From Phycisphaeraceae bacterium (GTDB taxonomy: Bacteria > Planctomycetota > Phycisphaerae > Phycisphaerales > UBA1924), in assembly GCA_019636655.1 (NCBI GenBank), contig JAHBXB010000005.1:182422-246421 (forward strand): a stretch of 64,000 bases of DNA, written 5' to 3'. The position numbers and the translations under genes were made by a program. Each line of letters begins with the position of its first letter. Position 1 is the first letter of the stretch. Shown one piece after another: positions 44,770 through 53,141 of this stretch. The notes below the pieces were generated by a model. That model searched no databases. It was not told where the DNA came from and worked only from the letters and a program-made list of their open reading frames with translations.

Positions 44770-45786
44770 ATGCCAGGCAAGACCATCCTCCCCGATCCTC
44801 GCCAGTCGCCGCGATACTCCGGTCTGTGCACATTCTGTCGCTACCCAAGGCTCGCCGACGTCGCTCCGGAGAACTCCCCCGTCGACTGGGCGATCTACGG
44901 CGTTCCGTTCGATGGCGGCGTGACCTACCGCCCGGGCGCCAGGTTCGGACCGCGATCAATCCGGGAGGAGAGCCAGTACGTCAAGAGATACTCAATCGAG
45001 CACGACGTCGATGTGTGCAGTGTCCTGAGCCTTGCAGACGCCGGCGATGCTCCCGTCCGCCCCTTCTCCTGCGGCGAGAACGCGCGGGCTGTCCACGAGT
45101 TCGCCATGGGTCTTGGCAAACCCTCCTCCACGCGGCTCTTTGCCGTCGGGGGCGACCATTCCATCGCCTACGCCAACATCAAGGCAACCTGGGAACGCCG
45201 CGGCAAGCCCGCTGGCGGTCTCCCTCTGATTCACTTCGACAGCCACCTCGACACGGTCGACTCGACGATGGGCGAGTCCTGGTCCCACGCATCGCCCTTT
45301 ATCCGGGCCATCCAGGACGGGCTCGTCGACCCCGGCCGGATGATCTCCCTCGGCATCAAGGGCCCGCTGAACACCGCCTCCGATCTCGACTTTGCCCGCC
45401 GCCACGGGATCACCATGGTCACCCACGGCGACTATGCGAGAGAGGGCGCCTCGCGGCTCGACGACTTCGTGCGGTCGCTGGCTGGTGCGGAGGCCTATCT
45501 CACGTTCGATATCGATTGCGTCGACCCGGCCTACGCGCCGGGGACGGGCACGCCGAGCGTCGGCGGATTCACCTCCGCAGAAGCACTCGCCCTCATCAGA
45601 GGTCTGCGAGGCGCGAACATCGTCGGGGCGGATGTTGTTGAAGTCCTCCCCGATCGAGATGTCAGCGGTATAACCGCCCTGCTCGCGGCCCACGTTATCT
45701 TCGAGGTACTCTGCCTAGACGCGGTCCGAAGGACGAATGACTCCCAGCCCGCCGGGAGGCAGCACCGTTCTGCATCAAAAAGCTAG
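44770..45786 (+). CDS. ureohydrolase (agmatinase/arginase family)
   Basis: A 338-residue binuclear manganese hydrolase that releases urea from a guanidino compound. Metal ligands are complete: G-G-D-H-S, F-D-S-H-L-D (usually D-A-H-x-D), and F-D-I-D-C-V-D-P. The substrate loop reads S-H-A-S-P-F, unlike arginase (N-T-x-x-S-P-S-G-N-x-H-G) and varied from agmatinase (S-H-G-T-P). Exact substrate is therefore uncertain: agmatine, another guanidino acid, arginine or possibly N-succinylarginine. Its place behind astA-astD suggests an arginine-related role. An upstream start in the same frame (44710) would overlap astD. Confidence 0.83.
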   Translation: MPGKTILPDPRQSPRYSGLCTFCRYPRLADVAPENSPVDWAIYGVPFDGGVTYRPGARFGPRSIREESQYVKRYSIEHDVDVCSVLSLADAGDAPVRPFSCGENARAVHEFAMGLGKPSSTRLFAVGGDHSIAYANIKATWERRGKPAGGLPLIHFDSHLDTVDSTMGESWSHASPFIRAIQDGLVDPGRMISLGIKGPLNTASDLDFARRHGITMVTHGDYAREGASRLDDFVRSLAGAEAYLTFDIDCVDPAYAPGTGTPSVGGFTSAEALALIRGLRGANIVGADVVEVLPDRDVSGITALLAAHVIFEVLCLDAVRRTNDSQPAGRQHRSASKS

Positions 45787-45834
45787 CGACTCGTTCCGGC
45801 CTCAGGTGTGGGCATCGGTCCTGACACGCATTCC

Positions 45835-45840
45835 TAGACT
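45835..45840 (+). promoter_or_regulatory. -10 hexamer TAGACT for tilS
   Basis: Six bases before the GTG at 45847, showing that the leaderless pattern also occurs with GTG starts. Confidence 0.45.
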
Positions 45841-45846
45841 TCTGGC

Positions 45847-46974
45847 GTGATCAGGCCACGCATTGCCAACTCGCAACTCCGCGCGCTCCGGCGGCACCCC
45901 GTCGCGGCGGCCATTCTCCGGTCGTGGCGTCGGCTGACCACGAGCGGCCCACGAGCCGGTCCGGGGTCGTCCACGCTCATCGCCTGTTCCGGTGGAGCCG
46001 ATTCCTCCGCCCTGGCAATCGCACTTGCGGCCGGCGCTGCACCCGGCATCTCTCTGGCGGTGGCCCACATTGTCCACGACCTCCGCCCGCAGGAGCAGGC
46101 CTTGGCCGACCGCGACGCCGCCATGGGACTTGCTGCCCGTCTCGGCGTTCAGTTTGTCGAGTCCCGGGTCAGCGTGTCGAGCGAGCGAAAGATCTGGCGC
46201 AGTGGTCGTCACATCTCGTCAAAGGGAAACCCCGAAGCAATCGCCCGCCGTCTCCGCTATACCGAGCTCGCCCGGCTCGCCAGCGATCTCGGCCTCGCTT
46301 TCGTCGCGACGGGCCACCAGGCCGACGACCAGGTCGAAACTGTGATCATGGGGCTGCTGCGCGGTGCTGGACCTGCCGGGATGGCCGGGGTTGCCGACGC
46401 CCGATCCATCGGTGATGGCGCCTTTGAGACCGCGGTTATCCGTCCGATGCTCGGAGTCTCGCACGCCCACGCAATCACCCTGTGCCGGGACGCCGGAGTT
46501 TCATGGGCCGAAGACGAGACAAACGCCGACACGTCGCGTCTCCGCGCCGGTGTACGGCACACCGTCTCACCGGCCTTGTACGCACTCCGCCCAACCGCGG
46601 CCCTGCGTATGGCACGCACCGCAAGGCTGATGCGAGATATCGATGGCCTCATCAGCGATCTCGCGTCGAGCCTGATCGATGTCGCCACGGTTCAGCCGCC
46701 CGACGGACCGCCCGAGGAACTTACCTGGCCACGCGACAGCCTCCGACCCGTGCGTCCGGTGGTGCTCACGAGCCTCTTCCACCGGGCCGCCCGTCTCATC
46801 CGCGACGACATCGGCCGGGACCGCCTGAATGGCCGGCTCATTGATCCCGTTGTTCTCGCCATCAAGTCCGAGTGCACCGATTCGAAGGCGTATCTTTGGC
46901 CGGGCGTCAACATCCAAGTCACGGCGCATCGCGTAAGCATGCGGCGACGAGACAGGTCAATGAACAATGACTGA
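45847..46974 (+). CDS. tilS: tRNA(Ile)-lysidine synthetase
   Basis: A 375-residue ATP-pyrophosphatase that converts C34 of tRNA-Ile(CAU) to lysidine so that it reads AUA. The PP-loop is C-S-G-G-A-D-S-S (near 47-54); V-A-H-I-V-H-D-L-R, A-R-R-L-R-Y and A-T-G-H-Q-A-D-D-Q-V-E-T are diagnostic. The GTG start is supported by a hexamer six bases upstream. The C-terminal substrate-binding half is short. It overlaps the next gene by eight bases. Confidence 0.93.
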   Translation: MIRPRIANSQLRALRRHPVAAAILRSWRRLTTSGPRAGPGSSTLIACSGGADSSALAIALAAGAAPGISLAVAHIVHDLRPQEQALADRDAAMGLAARLGVQFVESRVSVSSERKIWRSGRHISSKGNPEAIARRLRYTELARLASDLGLAFVATGHQADDQVETVIMGLLRGAGPAGMAGVADARSIGDGAFETAVIRPMLGVSHAHAITLCRDAGVSWAEDETNADTSRLRAGVRHTVSPALYALRPTAALRMARTARLMRDIDGLISDLASSLIDVATVQPPDGPPEELTWPRDSLRPVRPVVLTSLFHRAARLIRDDIGRDRLNGRLIDPVVLAIKSECTDSKAYLWPGVNIQVTAHRVSMRRRDRSMNND

Positions 46975-47386
46975 ACCATCCCAGCCAATCAACGTGCTCC
47001 TTGTTGGCCACTGCGGACCCGATGCCTACCTCCTCAAGCACGCTGTGGAGCGTGCAATCCCCGGTGTGAGCGTCTCGTGGGCGAACGATGATGAGTCGCT
47101 CGCTTCTGCGTCGAGTGACTCCCATCTGGTCCTGGTCAACCGCGTCCTGGATGGTTCCTTCTCCGCGGCTACGGGCCACGACATCGTGCGCACCCTGGTT
47201 TCGGCGAGCGGGCAGCGTGCAACGGTCATGCTCGTAAGTAATCTGGCGGAGGCTCAGGCCGCCGCCGTCGCGGCCGGTGCCCACCCCGGAATCGGAAAAG
47301 CCGACGTCAACTCGGAGCAGTCCCAGTCTCGGCTCCGCGAGGCCGCCGCCCGTGCAGCGCAGGCTCGCGGCAGCACCCAGTCCTAG
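46967..47386 (+). CDS. degenerate response-regulator receiver-like protein
   Basis: A 139-residue protein with the alternating strand-helix pattern of a receiver (V-L-L-V-G at strand 1, L-V-L-V-N at strand 3, V-M-L-V-S-N at strand 4). The acidic pair after strand 1 is missing, and the phosphoacceptor position appears as Asn (L-V-N-R), so it is probably not phosphorylated by the normal route. It is translationally coupled to tilS but the functional link is unclear. It could be an adaptor or a decayed regulator. Confidence 0.6.
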   Translation: MTEPSQPINVLLVGHCGPDAYLLKHAVERAIPGVSVSWANDDESLASASSDSHLVLVNRVLDGSFSAATGHDIVRTLVSASGQRATVMLVSNLAEAQAAAVAAGAHPGIGKADVNSEQSQSRLREAAARAAQARGSTQS

Positions 47387-48099
47387 GGGCGGGCCGTCTG
47401 TGCCGTCGCCCCCCGCAACCGAGTTGCCAGCGCCCTGGCCCGAGCTCCGAGCGCCCGGATCGCTTCCTCGTCCCGGAAGTAGTACATTGCAAGCACGTTC
47501 CCCTCGGGTCCCACCAGCAGCAGCTTCGACGGATGAACGATGTTGGCCATCGAGGTCCCATCGCTCAGCGTCACCGGGACCGAAGCATCCTCCTTGATCG
47601 CGAACTTCAGTCCCGATCTCAGCATGTCCCATACCGCGCGCTTTTCGCCGCGGAGGAACTGCCACCGCGTCAGGTCGGCCCCGAATGTCTGGGCGAACTC
47701 CTTCAGCCGCTCCGGCGTGTCATGATCCGGGTCAACGCTGATGCTCATGATCTGCACCGGCGTCCCCTTCAGCTGATCAACAAGCCCCGCCGTTACCCCG
47801 GTCATTTCCGGGCAGATGAGCGGGCAGTTCGTGAAGATGAAGTTGATAATCGTGACGCGCCCCTTCAAGGCCTCCTGCGTCACCCCTTCGCCATCCTGGT
47901 TCACAAAGGAGAACGGCGGGATCACGATGTCCTCGAAGTTCGGATCAGCCGCCCCGGGGTCGTCGGACCCAATCGAAGCACTGCTCACCGCTCCAGGTAC
48001 CGCAGCGGATCCCCGGCTTCGGAGCACCGACAGCGTCAGCACCGAAGTCACCAGCACCGCCCCCACGATCCCGATAGCGACAAGCAACGTTCGTCCCAT
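47383..48099 (-). CDS. SCO1/SenC-type copper chaperone
   Basis: A 238-residue membrane-anchored thioredoxin-fold protein. After an N-terminal helix (about 5-25) the copper site C-P-L-I-C-P (near 97-102) and the distal His in V-H-P-S-K are present. SCO proteins deliver copper to the CuA centre of cytochrome c oxidase subunit II. The ATG at 48099 has GCGGAG upstream; an ATG eight codons earlier (48123) lacks one. Follows ctaB directly, consistent with oxidase assembly, although the oxidase genes are not in this window. Confidence 0.9.
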   Translation of the reverse strand: MGRTLLVAIGIVGAVLVTSVLTLSVLRSRGSAAVPGAVSSASIGSDDPGAADPNFEDIVIPPFSFVNQDGEGVTQEALKGRVTIINFIFTNCPLICPEMTGVTAGLVDQLKGTPVQIMSISVDPDHDTPERLKEFAQTFGADLTRWQFLRGEKRAVWDMLRSGLKFAIKEDASVPVTLSDGTSMANIVHPSKLLLVGPEGNVLAMYYFRDEEAIRALGARARALATRLRGATAQTARP

Positions 48100-48124
48100 G
48101 GCTCCGCATCCCCGATGCTTCATC

Positions 48125-49129
48125 CTAGAACGTTCGGAAGATCGCATCCGCCACCATCGCCGCCAGGATGACGGGCAGATGGATGATGGATCCAAAGAAC
48201 ACCCGCCGGGCATCCTCGCGCGTCCGCGTTCGCCTGAGCCGCACGGCCACCGCGATGAACCCAAGCCCCGTCAGCACGGCCGCAGCCACATACCCAGCGC
48301 CCAGGCGCTCGGGCATCAGCAGCGCCGGCGCCAACGTCGCCGGCAGCAGCGTGACCGACCACAGCAGGATCACCGAGGCCGTTGCCCGCCCATCCGCGTC
48401 TGCCATCGGCAGCATCCGATACCCGCCCTTCGCATAGTCATCCCGGTACATCCACGCGATCGCGAGGAAGTGGGGGACCTGCCACACGAGCATCAACACA
48501 AAGAGCGACCACCCCCCGGCATTCGCCGCGAGGTCCCCCAGAATCCAGCCCCCGTGAGTTGATGCGGCGGTCCAGCCGATCAGCGGGGGCAGCGCCCCAG
48601 GGACCGCTCCGATCAGGGTCGCCAGCGAAGTGATCGGCTTCAGCGGCGTGTAGAGCAGCACGTACGACAGAATCGTCGCCAGCGATACGACCGCAGGCAC
48701 TGCGCCACACATCGCCCACAGCACGGCGACTCCCAGCACGCACAACACCAAGCCCAGCCCCAACGCTCCGGCCTTACTCACACGTCCCTGGGGCAGCGGC
48801 CGATGGGCCGTCCGAGGCATCATGGCATCCCGCCGCCACTCCCACCACTGGTTGAGGGCACTCGCCCCCGCGGCCGACATCACCGTTCCGACCAACGCCC
48901 CGGACGCGATCCAGGCCAACTCTCCCAGCGGCCATCCCGGTCGCCCCAGTGCCGCCATCACGAACCCGACGCCGGACGTAATCGTCACCAGGCGAGTAAT
49001 CCGCGGCTTGGTCAGCTCGATGTACGAGGCGACCATGCCCGGCGACTCGATCGAGCCCGGCCCCGCGCCGAGGGTGCGACCGCCACCGGCACGGTCAACG
49101 GCGGGGGCGATCGAGGTGGATGCAGTCAT
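48125..49129 (-). CDS. ctaB: protoheme IX farnesyltransferase (heme O synthase)
   Basis: A 334-residue UbiA-superfamily membrane enzyme adding a farnesyl chain to heme B for cytochrome oxidases. Motif one is N-Q-W-W-E-W-R-R-D-A-M-M-P-R-T with R-P-L-P; the later Q-V-P-H-F-L-A-I-A-W-M-Y-R-D-D-Y-A-K-G-G stretch is heme O synthase-specific. An unconserved N-terminus of about 30 residues makes the exact start uncertain. It overlaps nothing but sits two bases from the alternative start of the SCO gene, forming an oxidase-assembly pair. Confidence 0.93.
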   Translation of the reverse strand: MTASTSIAPAVDRAGGGRTLGAGPGSIESPGMVASYIELTKPRITRLVTITSGVGFVMAALGRPGWPLGELAWIASGALVGTVMSAAGASALNQWWEWRRDAMMPRTAHRPLPQGRVSKAGALGLGLVLCVLGVAVLWAMCGAVPAVVSLATILSYVLLYTPLKPITSLATLIGAVPGALPPLIGWTAASTHGGWILGDLAANAGGWSLFVLMLVWQVPHFLAIAWMYRDDYAKGGYRMLPMADADGRATASVILLWSVTLLPATLAPALLMPERLGAGYVAAAVLTGLGFIAVAVRLRRTRTREDARRVFFGSIIHLPVILAAMVADAIFRTF

Positions 49130-49283
49130 TCGGGTCCGGGTCCAAAGTGGGAGAATCCAATCCTTGCCGGCAGGCTGGTCGCCGGCTACTGGAAAAGCGA
49201 AGCCATTCCTGCCTGGCAAGAATAACTCCCTTCCGCTCGCACGCTGTCCGGGGCCGTCCCCAAACGCCATAGAGTCGGGTGGA

Positions 49284-49357
49284 GTCCCGGTAGCTCAGCT
49301 GGATAGAGCAGCCGCCTTCTAAGCGGCAGGTCGTGCGTTCGAATCGCACCCGGGACG
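49284..49357 (+). tRNA. tRNA-Arg (anticodon TCT)
   Basis: Acceptor arms GTCCCGG (49284-49290) and CCGGGAC (49350-49356) pair fully, with discriminator G. D arm TAGCTCAGCTGGATAGAGCA, anticodon loop CTTCTAA giving TCT (reads AGA), and T arm GTGCG-TTCGAAT-CGCAC are canonical. CCA is not encoded. It stands alone between ctaB and the metallopeptidase gene. Confidence 0.97.
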
Positions 49358-49372
49358 TTCCGGTCCCTGAGT

Positions 49373-49951
49373 TCACTCGGCATTAGAGCGAGCCCTTGGT
49401 CGGGGCCTGCGCTGCACGTAGGGCGCGAGTTCGGTGGGAATCGCTTTGAGCCCGCGACGTCGCGCTTTCGCGATCGCGTAGTGCAGCGAGTCGTACATGC
49501 GGTTCGTCACGCTCTCGGTGACATTGAGCCCGTGCGCCTGCATCTGCTCCAGCGACCACCGCCACGCGTGGTACTCTTCCAGGCAGCGCGGCTTGTACAC
49601 GTTGAACCCGATCGCGTGATGTCCGATCTCGTGCAGAAAGACCGCCGCCGACATCGGCCCCTTCGGCTTTGGAGCCTCGATCAGACGAGACACCGTGCCA
49701 TCGACGTAGGTCACGCACCACGCGACCCCGCTCATCGACGACCGCCACCGCCTGACCCGCACGCCGTATTGCTGCAGCATCGCACGCGCAACGTCGTCGT
49801 ACTTGGCCTGCATCGACGGGCGACTCACTCGGGGGGCGCTGCGGCGTATCGCCAGAGGCCTCTTCGGGGACGCCACGGGCGTTTGGCGGACCCCCAGCCT
49901 GCGTGCGATTGGCGCGAGCAAGTCCCAGAGCGTCGGACCAGATTGCGCCAT
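49373..49951 (-). CDS. small HExxH metallopeptidase-like protein
   Basis: A 192-residue protein with the zinc-protease motif H-E-I-G-H-H near residue 107, preceded by M-S-A-A-V-F-L. A possible third ligand is in C-L-E-E-Y-H or E-E-Y-H-A-W about 20 residues later. Basic N- and C-termini suggest nucleic-acid or ribosome proximity. The start codon overlaps the fmt stop by one base (TGATG), so it is produced with the formyl-methionine enzymes. Family not recognised. A second frame over the same bases (49383-49958) lacks the motif and is rejected. Confidence 0.72.
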   Translation of the reverse strand: MAQSGPTLWDLLAPIARRLGVRQTPVASPKRPLAIRRSAPRVSRPSMQAKYDDVARAMLQQYGVRVRRWRSSMSGVAWCVTYVDGTVSRLIEAPKPKGPMSAAVFLHEIGHHAIGFNVYKPRCLEEYHAWRWSLEQMQAHGLNVTESVTNRMYDSLHYAIAKARRRGLKAIPTELAPYVQRRPRPRARSNAE

Positions 49952-50919
49952 CAGTCATGCCCCCCGGGCTCGAACTCGGAGAACCGGTCCCCAGCGTTCA
50001 ACGTCCTTCCTCGCGCATAATCCGCCCAAGCCATTGGCCGCTTTCCGGGTGGCTGCACTTCAAGCAGCGCCAGCATGGTTCCGTCTCCGCAGGCAACGAC
50101 CCCTCCAGCCGGGTCGATCAACGCCCCAGGCGCCTGGGGCGATGTGCCACCAACGGTTCTGACCCGAAGCACTTTCAGCAGTCTCCCTTCACAAAGCACC
50201 GTTACTCCCGGCCACGGAGTCAACGCGTGCACCTGGCGACGGCAGAAGTCGGCCGGAAGGTCGAACCTCATCGAACCGTCCCGCTTTGACAACTTGTTGG
50301 CAAGGGTCACTCGCGAGTTGTCCTGCACCTCCCCCTCCGGCTCCAGGCCGGCCCGGAAACGCGGGACTGCACGCTCCAGGACGCTCTGTACGAGAGCCGG
50401 TCCGTCCGCCGCGAGCAGATCGTGGAGCTCCCCCGCCGTCATTGACGGCTCGATCGACCGCCGCGTCTGCCCCAGTACAAGCCCGGCATCCATCCTCTCT
50501 GCCAGCGTAATCACGGAGTTCCCGGTCTCCGCGTCCCCAGCCAGGATCGCCGCGTTGATTGGCGCCGCCCCACGCCATCGTGGCAGGAGCGAGGCGTGCA
50601 GGTTCACCGCCATCACCCCTTCGAGCAGAGCCCGCCCGAGTTTCTGCCCGAATGCGATGACCACCCACGCGTCGGCCGCCACTCCGATGTCGCGGATCCG
50701 CGCCGCCACGCTTGCCTCGTTCACACGCTCCGGCTTGATCAGCGGAACCCCGGGCAGGTTCCGGGCGGCCCATTCCGCAATCGGAGTTGGCGTGGGCTTA
50801 CCGCCCCGACCGGCCGGACGATCTGGTTGAGTGACCACTCCCAGAATCTCGTGGCGGGCCGCGAGCGATTCAAGGGTGGGGAGGCCGAAGGCACCGGAAC
50901 CAAAGTACATCAGCCGCAT
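49951..50919 (-). CDS. fmt: methionyl-tRNA formyltransferase
   Basis: A 322-residue enzyme formylating initiator Met-tRNA. Motifs: F-G-S-G-A-F-G-L-P-T-L near the start, V-T-Q-P-D-R-P-A-G-R-G for tetrahydrofolate/tRNA contact, and the signature H-A-S-L-L-P-R-W-R-G-A-A-P-I. The start at 50919 gives the family N-terminus; an earlier ATG at 50964 would overlap def. Lies between def and the metallopeptidase gene. Confidence 0.95.
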   Translation of the reverse strand: MRLMYFGSGAFGLPTLESLAARHEILGVVTQPDRPAGRGGKPTPTPIAEWAARNLPGVPLIKPERVNEASVAARIRDIGVAADAWVVIAFGQKLGRALLEGVMAVNLHASLLPRWRGAAPINAAILAGDAETGNSVITLAERMDAGLVLGQTRRSIEPSMTAGELHDLLAADGPALVQSVLERAVPRFRAGLEPEGEVQDNSRVTLANKLSKRDGSMRFDLPADFCRRQVHALTPWPGVTVLCEGRLLKVLRVRTVGGTSPQAPGALIDPAGGVVACGDGTMLALLEVQPPGKRPMAWADYARGRTLNAGDRFSEFEPGGHD

Positions 50920-50960
50920 TCGGATGGAAGGTAGTCGCCCCTCGGGCTTGACGCCATGGC

Positions 50961-51521
50961 TCATGCCCGCTTCGCGCTTCTCTCCAGTTCACGGATGTGT
51001 GACCGGTTCTTCAGCCGCGACATCTGGGTCATCCGATCCAGGATCAGCACACCGTCCAGGTGGTCCATCTCGTGCTGGAAGCACCTGCCCAGCAGCCCGG
51101 CGGCAGTAAGGCTGAATCGTTCGCCATCCAGGTCCGTGGCAGTGATGGAGACCACAGCCGGTCTGAATACGTCGCCGGTCACTTCGGGCAGGGACAAGCA
51201 ACCCTCCGCCAGCGGCTCCAACGGCCCCGGGTGATGCGTGAGCACCGGGTTCACAAAGACCTGTGGCAGCACGCTCGCCGTCGGCGGGTCTGCACTCGCG
51301 GATCGATCCTCCCCCTCGGGAACGTGCGCCACAAACATCCGCCAGGCGAGCCCCACCTGGGGAGCGGCAAGGCCGACCCCCTCCGCCTCGTGCATCAACT
51401 CGATCATCCGCCGGGCCACCGCTCGCACTTCGTCGTTGACGGCCGGAACCTCAGCGGCTTTGCGGCGAAGAATCGGGTCCGGGTACTCAACGATGTACAA
51501 CGATTCCGGGTCGACGGGCAT
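50961..51521 (-). CDS. def: peptide deformylase
   Basis: A 186-residue metalloenzyme removing the formyl group from nascent proteins. All three family motifs are present: G-V-G-L-A-A-P-Q-V-G, E-G-C-L-S-L-P-E and Q-H-E-M-D-H-L-D-G. An insertion of about 12 residues (E-G-E-D-R-S-A-S-A) sits between the first two. Leads the def-fmt-metallopeptidase operon. Confidence 0.96.
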   Translation of the reverse strand: MPVDPESLYIVEYPDPILRRKAAEVPAVNDEVRAVARRMIELMHEAEGVGLAAPQVGLAWRMFVAHVPEGEDRSASADPPTASVLPQVFVNPVLTHHPGPLEPLAEGCLSLPEVTGDVFRPAVVSITATDLDGERFSLTAAGLLGRCFQHEMDHLDGVLILDRMTQMSRLKNRSHIRELERSAKRA

Positions 51522-51527
51522 CGGCCT

Positions 51528-51533
51528 AGTTTA
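51528..51533 (-). promoter_or_regulatory. -10 hexamer TAAACT for def
   Basis: Six bases before the ATG at 51521. A leaderless mRNA for deformylase would start with the initiation codon itself. Confidence 0.45.
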
Positions 51534-51633
51534 GGCTCATTCACGGCATTGATTGGCGTTAGCGTCCGGGCTTCGATAGGATGATCATTCCGCCGACCGG
51601 CGGGCGTCGGCCCTTTGGCCAAGGAGTCAACTG

Positions 51634-53136
51634 TTGGGTCTGTTCTCGAGGAAACCCGCGGCGGAAAACGGCGCCACCCCACCCGAGGCCGCGCCCAGCG
51701 GCGCCCAGCCGGAGTACTCGCCCGAAAAGGCGGTCAAGTTCTTCGAGCGGGCACGGACGGTTCACGACACCACCAACTACGAGTACGCCATGCAACTCTG
51801 GTTGCAGGGCCTGCGCTTTCAGCCGACCAACATCGAGTCCATGACCGGCTTCTTTGAGTCTGCAGCGGCCTTTTTGCAGACCGGCGCCAAGCGCCCGAGC
51901 AAGGAGGTCGTCCGAGAGTTCTCCGGCCGCACCGACATCGACCGCTTCCTCGCTGCCCTTCTCGCCTGGGGCACCAATCCGTCCAATGGCGCTGCCGCGG
52001 TCACCGCCACCACCACCGCAGGAAACCTCGGGCTTGTCGAGAGTGTGGTGTGGCTCGGCGAGCGAGCCATCGCCGCCGCGGGCCGCGAGAAGAAGCCGAA
52101 CAAGAGGCAGTTTCTCCAGCTCTTCGAGACCCTCGGCAAGTTCGGGGCCTACGAGAAGGCGGTCATGGCCGGCGAGATCGCCGTCAGGCTCGATCCGACG
52201 GACTCAAGACTTGCCGCCGATGTGCGCAACATGGCAGCCCAGCAGACCATGAGCAAGGGCGGGTACACCGATACTGGCAAGGAGGGCGGATTCCGCGCCA
52301 ACATCCGCGACAGCGAAAAGCAGAAGCGGCTTGAAGAAGAAGAGCGGGCCGTCAAGACCGAGGAGACGCTCGACCGTCTCGTCGCCGTCGCCAAGGAGGA
52401 GTACGAAGCCCGGCCGATGGACAAGCCGTCGATCAAGCGGTATGTCGACCGTCTCCGCGAGCGGGGAACACGCGACGACATCAAGGCTGCCCTCGATACC
52501 CTGAGCCAGGCGTACAAGCAGACCCAGGACTTCCGGTTTCGCCAGGAAGCCGGCGACATCCAGCTCAGAATCCTGCGACGCCGACTCGCCACGATGCAGG
52601 CCGAGGCCGCCAAGGACGGCTCCCCCGAGGCAAAGGCGACGTTCGAAAAGGCCAGGGATGAACTGGCGACCCGCGAGATCGAGGAGTTCAAGCTCCGCGC
52701 CCAGGCGTATCCCACCGACCTCCCGATCAAGTTCGAGCTCGGACGCCGGCTGTTTGATGCCGGCCGCTTCGAGGAGTCCATCGGGCTGTTCCAGGAGGCC
52801 AAGGCCGACGGCAAGAACCGGGCACGGGCGCTCCAGTACCTCGGTATGGCGTTTCAGCGAATTGGCTGGCACGACGAGGCGATTGCTACGTTCCACCAGG
52901 CCCTTGAGGGATTGGGATCGACCGTGGCCGCGGACAGCGACGCTGGCCTGGATCTTCGGTACGGTCTGATGTGCTCCCTGCAGGCCCGCGCCGAGGAGCA
53001 GGGGGATCCTGCTTCAGCCGAAGAGGCGTACAAGCTTGCCTCCGCGATTGCCATCCAGCAGATCAGTTACCGCGATATCCGCACCCGCAAGGACGACCTC
53101 AAGGCTCTGGTCGGCAAGATCAAGCAGGGGGGCTGA
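51634..53136 (+). CDS. tetratricopeptide/coiled-coil protein
   Basis: A 500-residue soluble, highly charged protein. Helical repeats of TPR type occur near 42-75 (Y-E-Y-A-M-Q-L-W-L-Q-G-L-R) and 365-440 (L-G-R-R-L-F-D-A-G-R-F-E-E-S-I, L-G-M-A-F-Q-R-I-G-W-H-D-E-A); a charged coiled coil lies near 225-260. TTG start follows AAGGAG by seven bases. No signal peptide. It precedes kdsB by five bases, so both share a transcript; role unknown, perhaps an envelope-assembly scaffold. Confidence 0.75.
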   Translation: MGLFSRKPAAENGATPPEAAPSGAQPEYSPEKAVKFFERARTVHDTTNYEYAMQLWLQGLRFQPTNIESMTGFFESAAAFLQTGAKRPSKEVVREFSGRTDIDRFLAALLAWGTNPSNGAAAVTATTTAGNLGLVESVVWLGERAIAAAGREKKPNKRQFLQLFETLGKFGAYEKAVMAGEIAVRLDPTDSRLAADVRNMAAQQTMSKGGYTDTGKEGGFRANIRDSEKQKRLEEEERAVKTEETLDRLVAVAKEEYEARPMDKPSIKRYVDRLRERGTRDDIKAALDTLSQAYKQTQDFRFRQEAGDIQLRILRRRLATMQAEAAKDGSPEAKATFEKARDELATREIEEFKLRAQAYPTDLPIKFELGRRLFDAGRFEESIGLFQEAKADGKNRARALQYLGMAFQRIGWHDEAIATFHQALEGLGSTVAADSDAGLDLRYGLMCSLQARAEEQGDPASAEEAYKLASAIAIQQISYRDIRTRKDDLKALVGKIKQGG

Positions 53137-53141
53137 CGCCC

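Noticed and set aside
49284..49357. tRNA-Arg as an attachment site for an integrated element
   Set aside because: No integrase, no repeated tRNA 3' end and only housekeeping genes on both sides.
49383..49958. Alternative frame over the small metallopeptidase
   Set aside because: Lacks the HExxH motif and shows shadow-like composition; the 49373-49951 frame has the motif and TGATG coupling.
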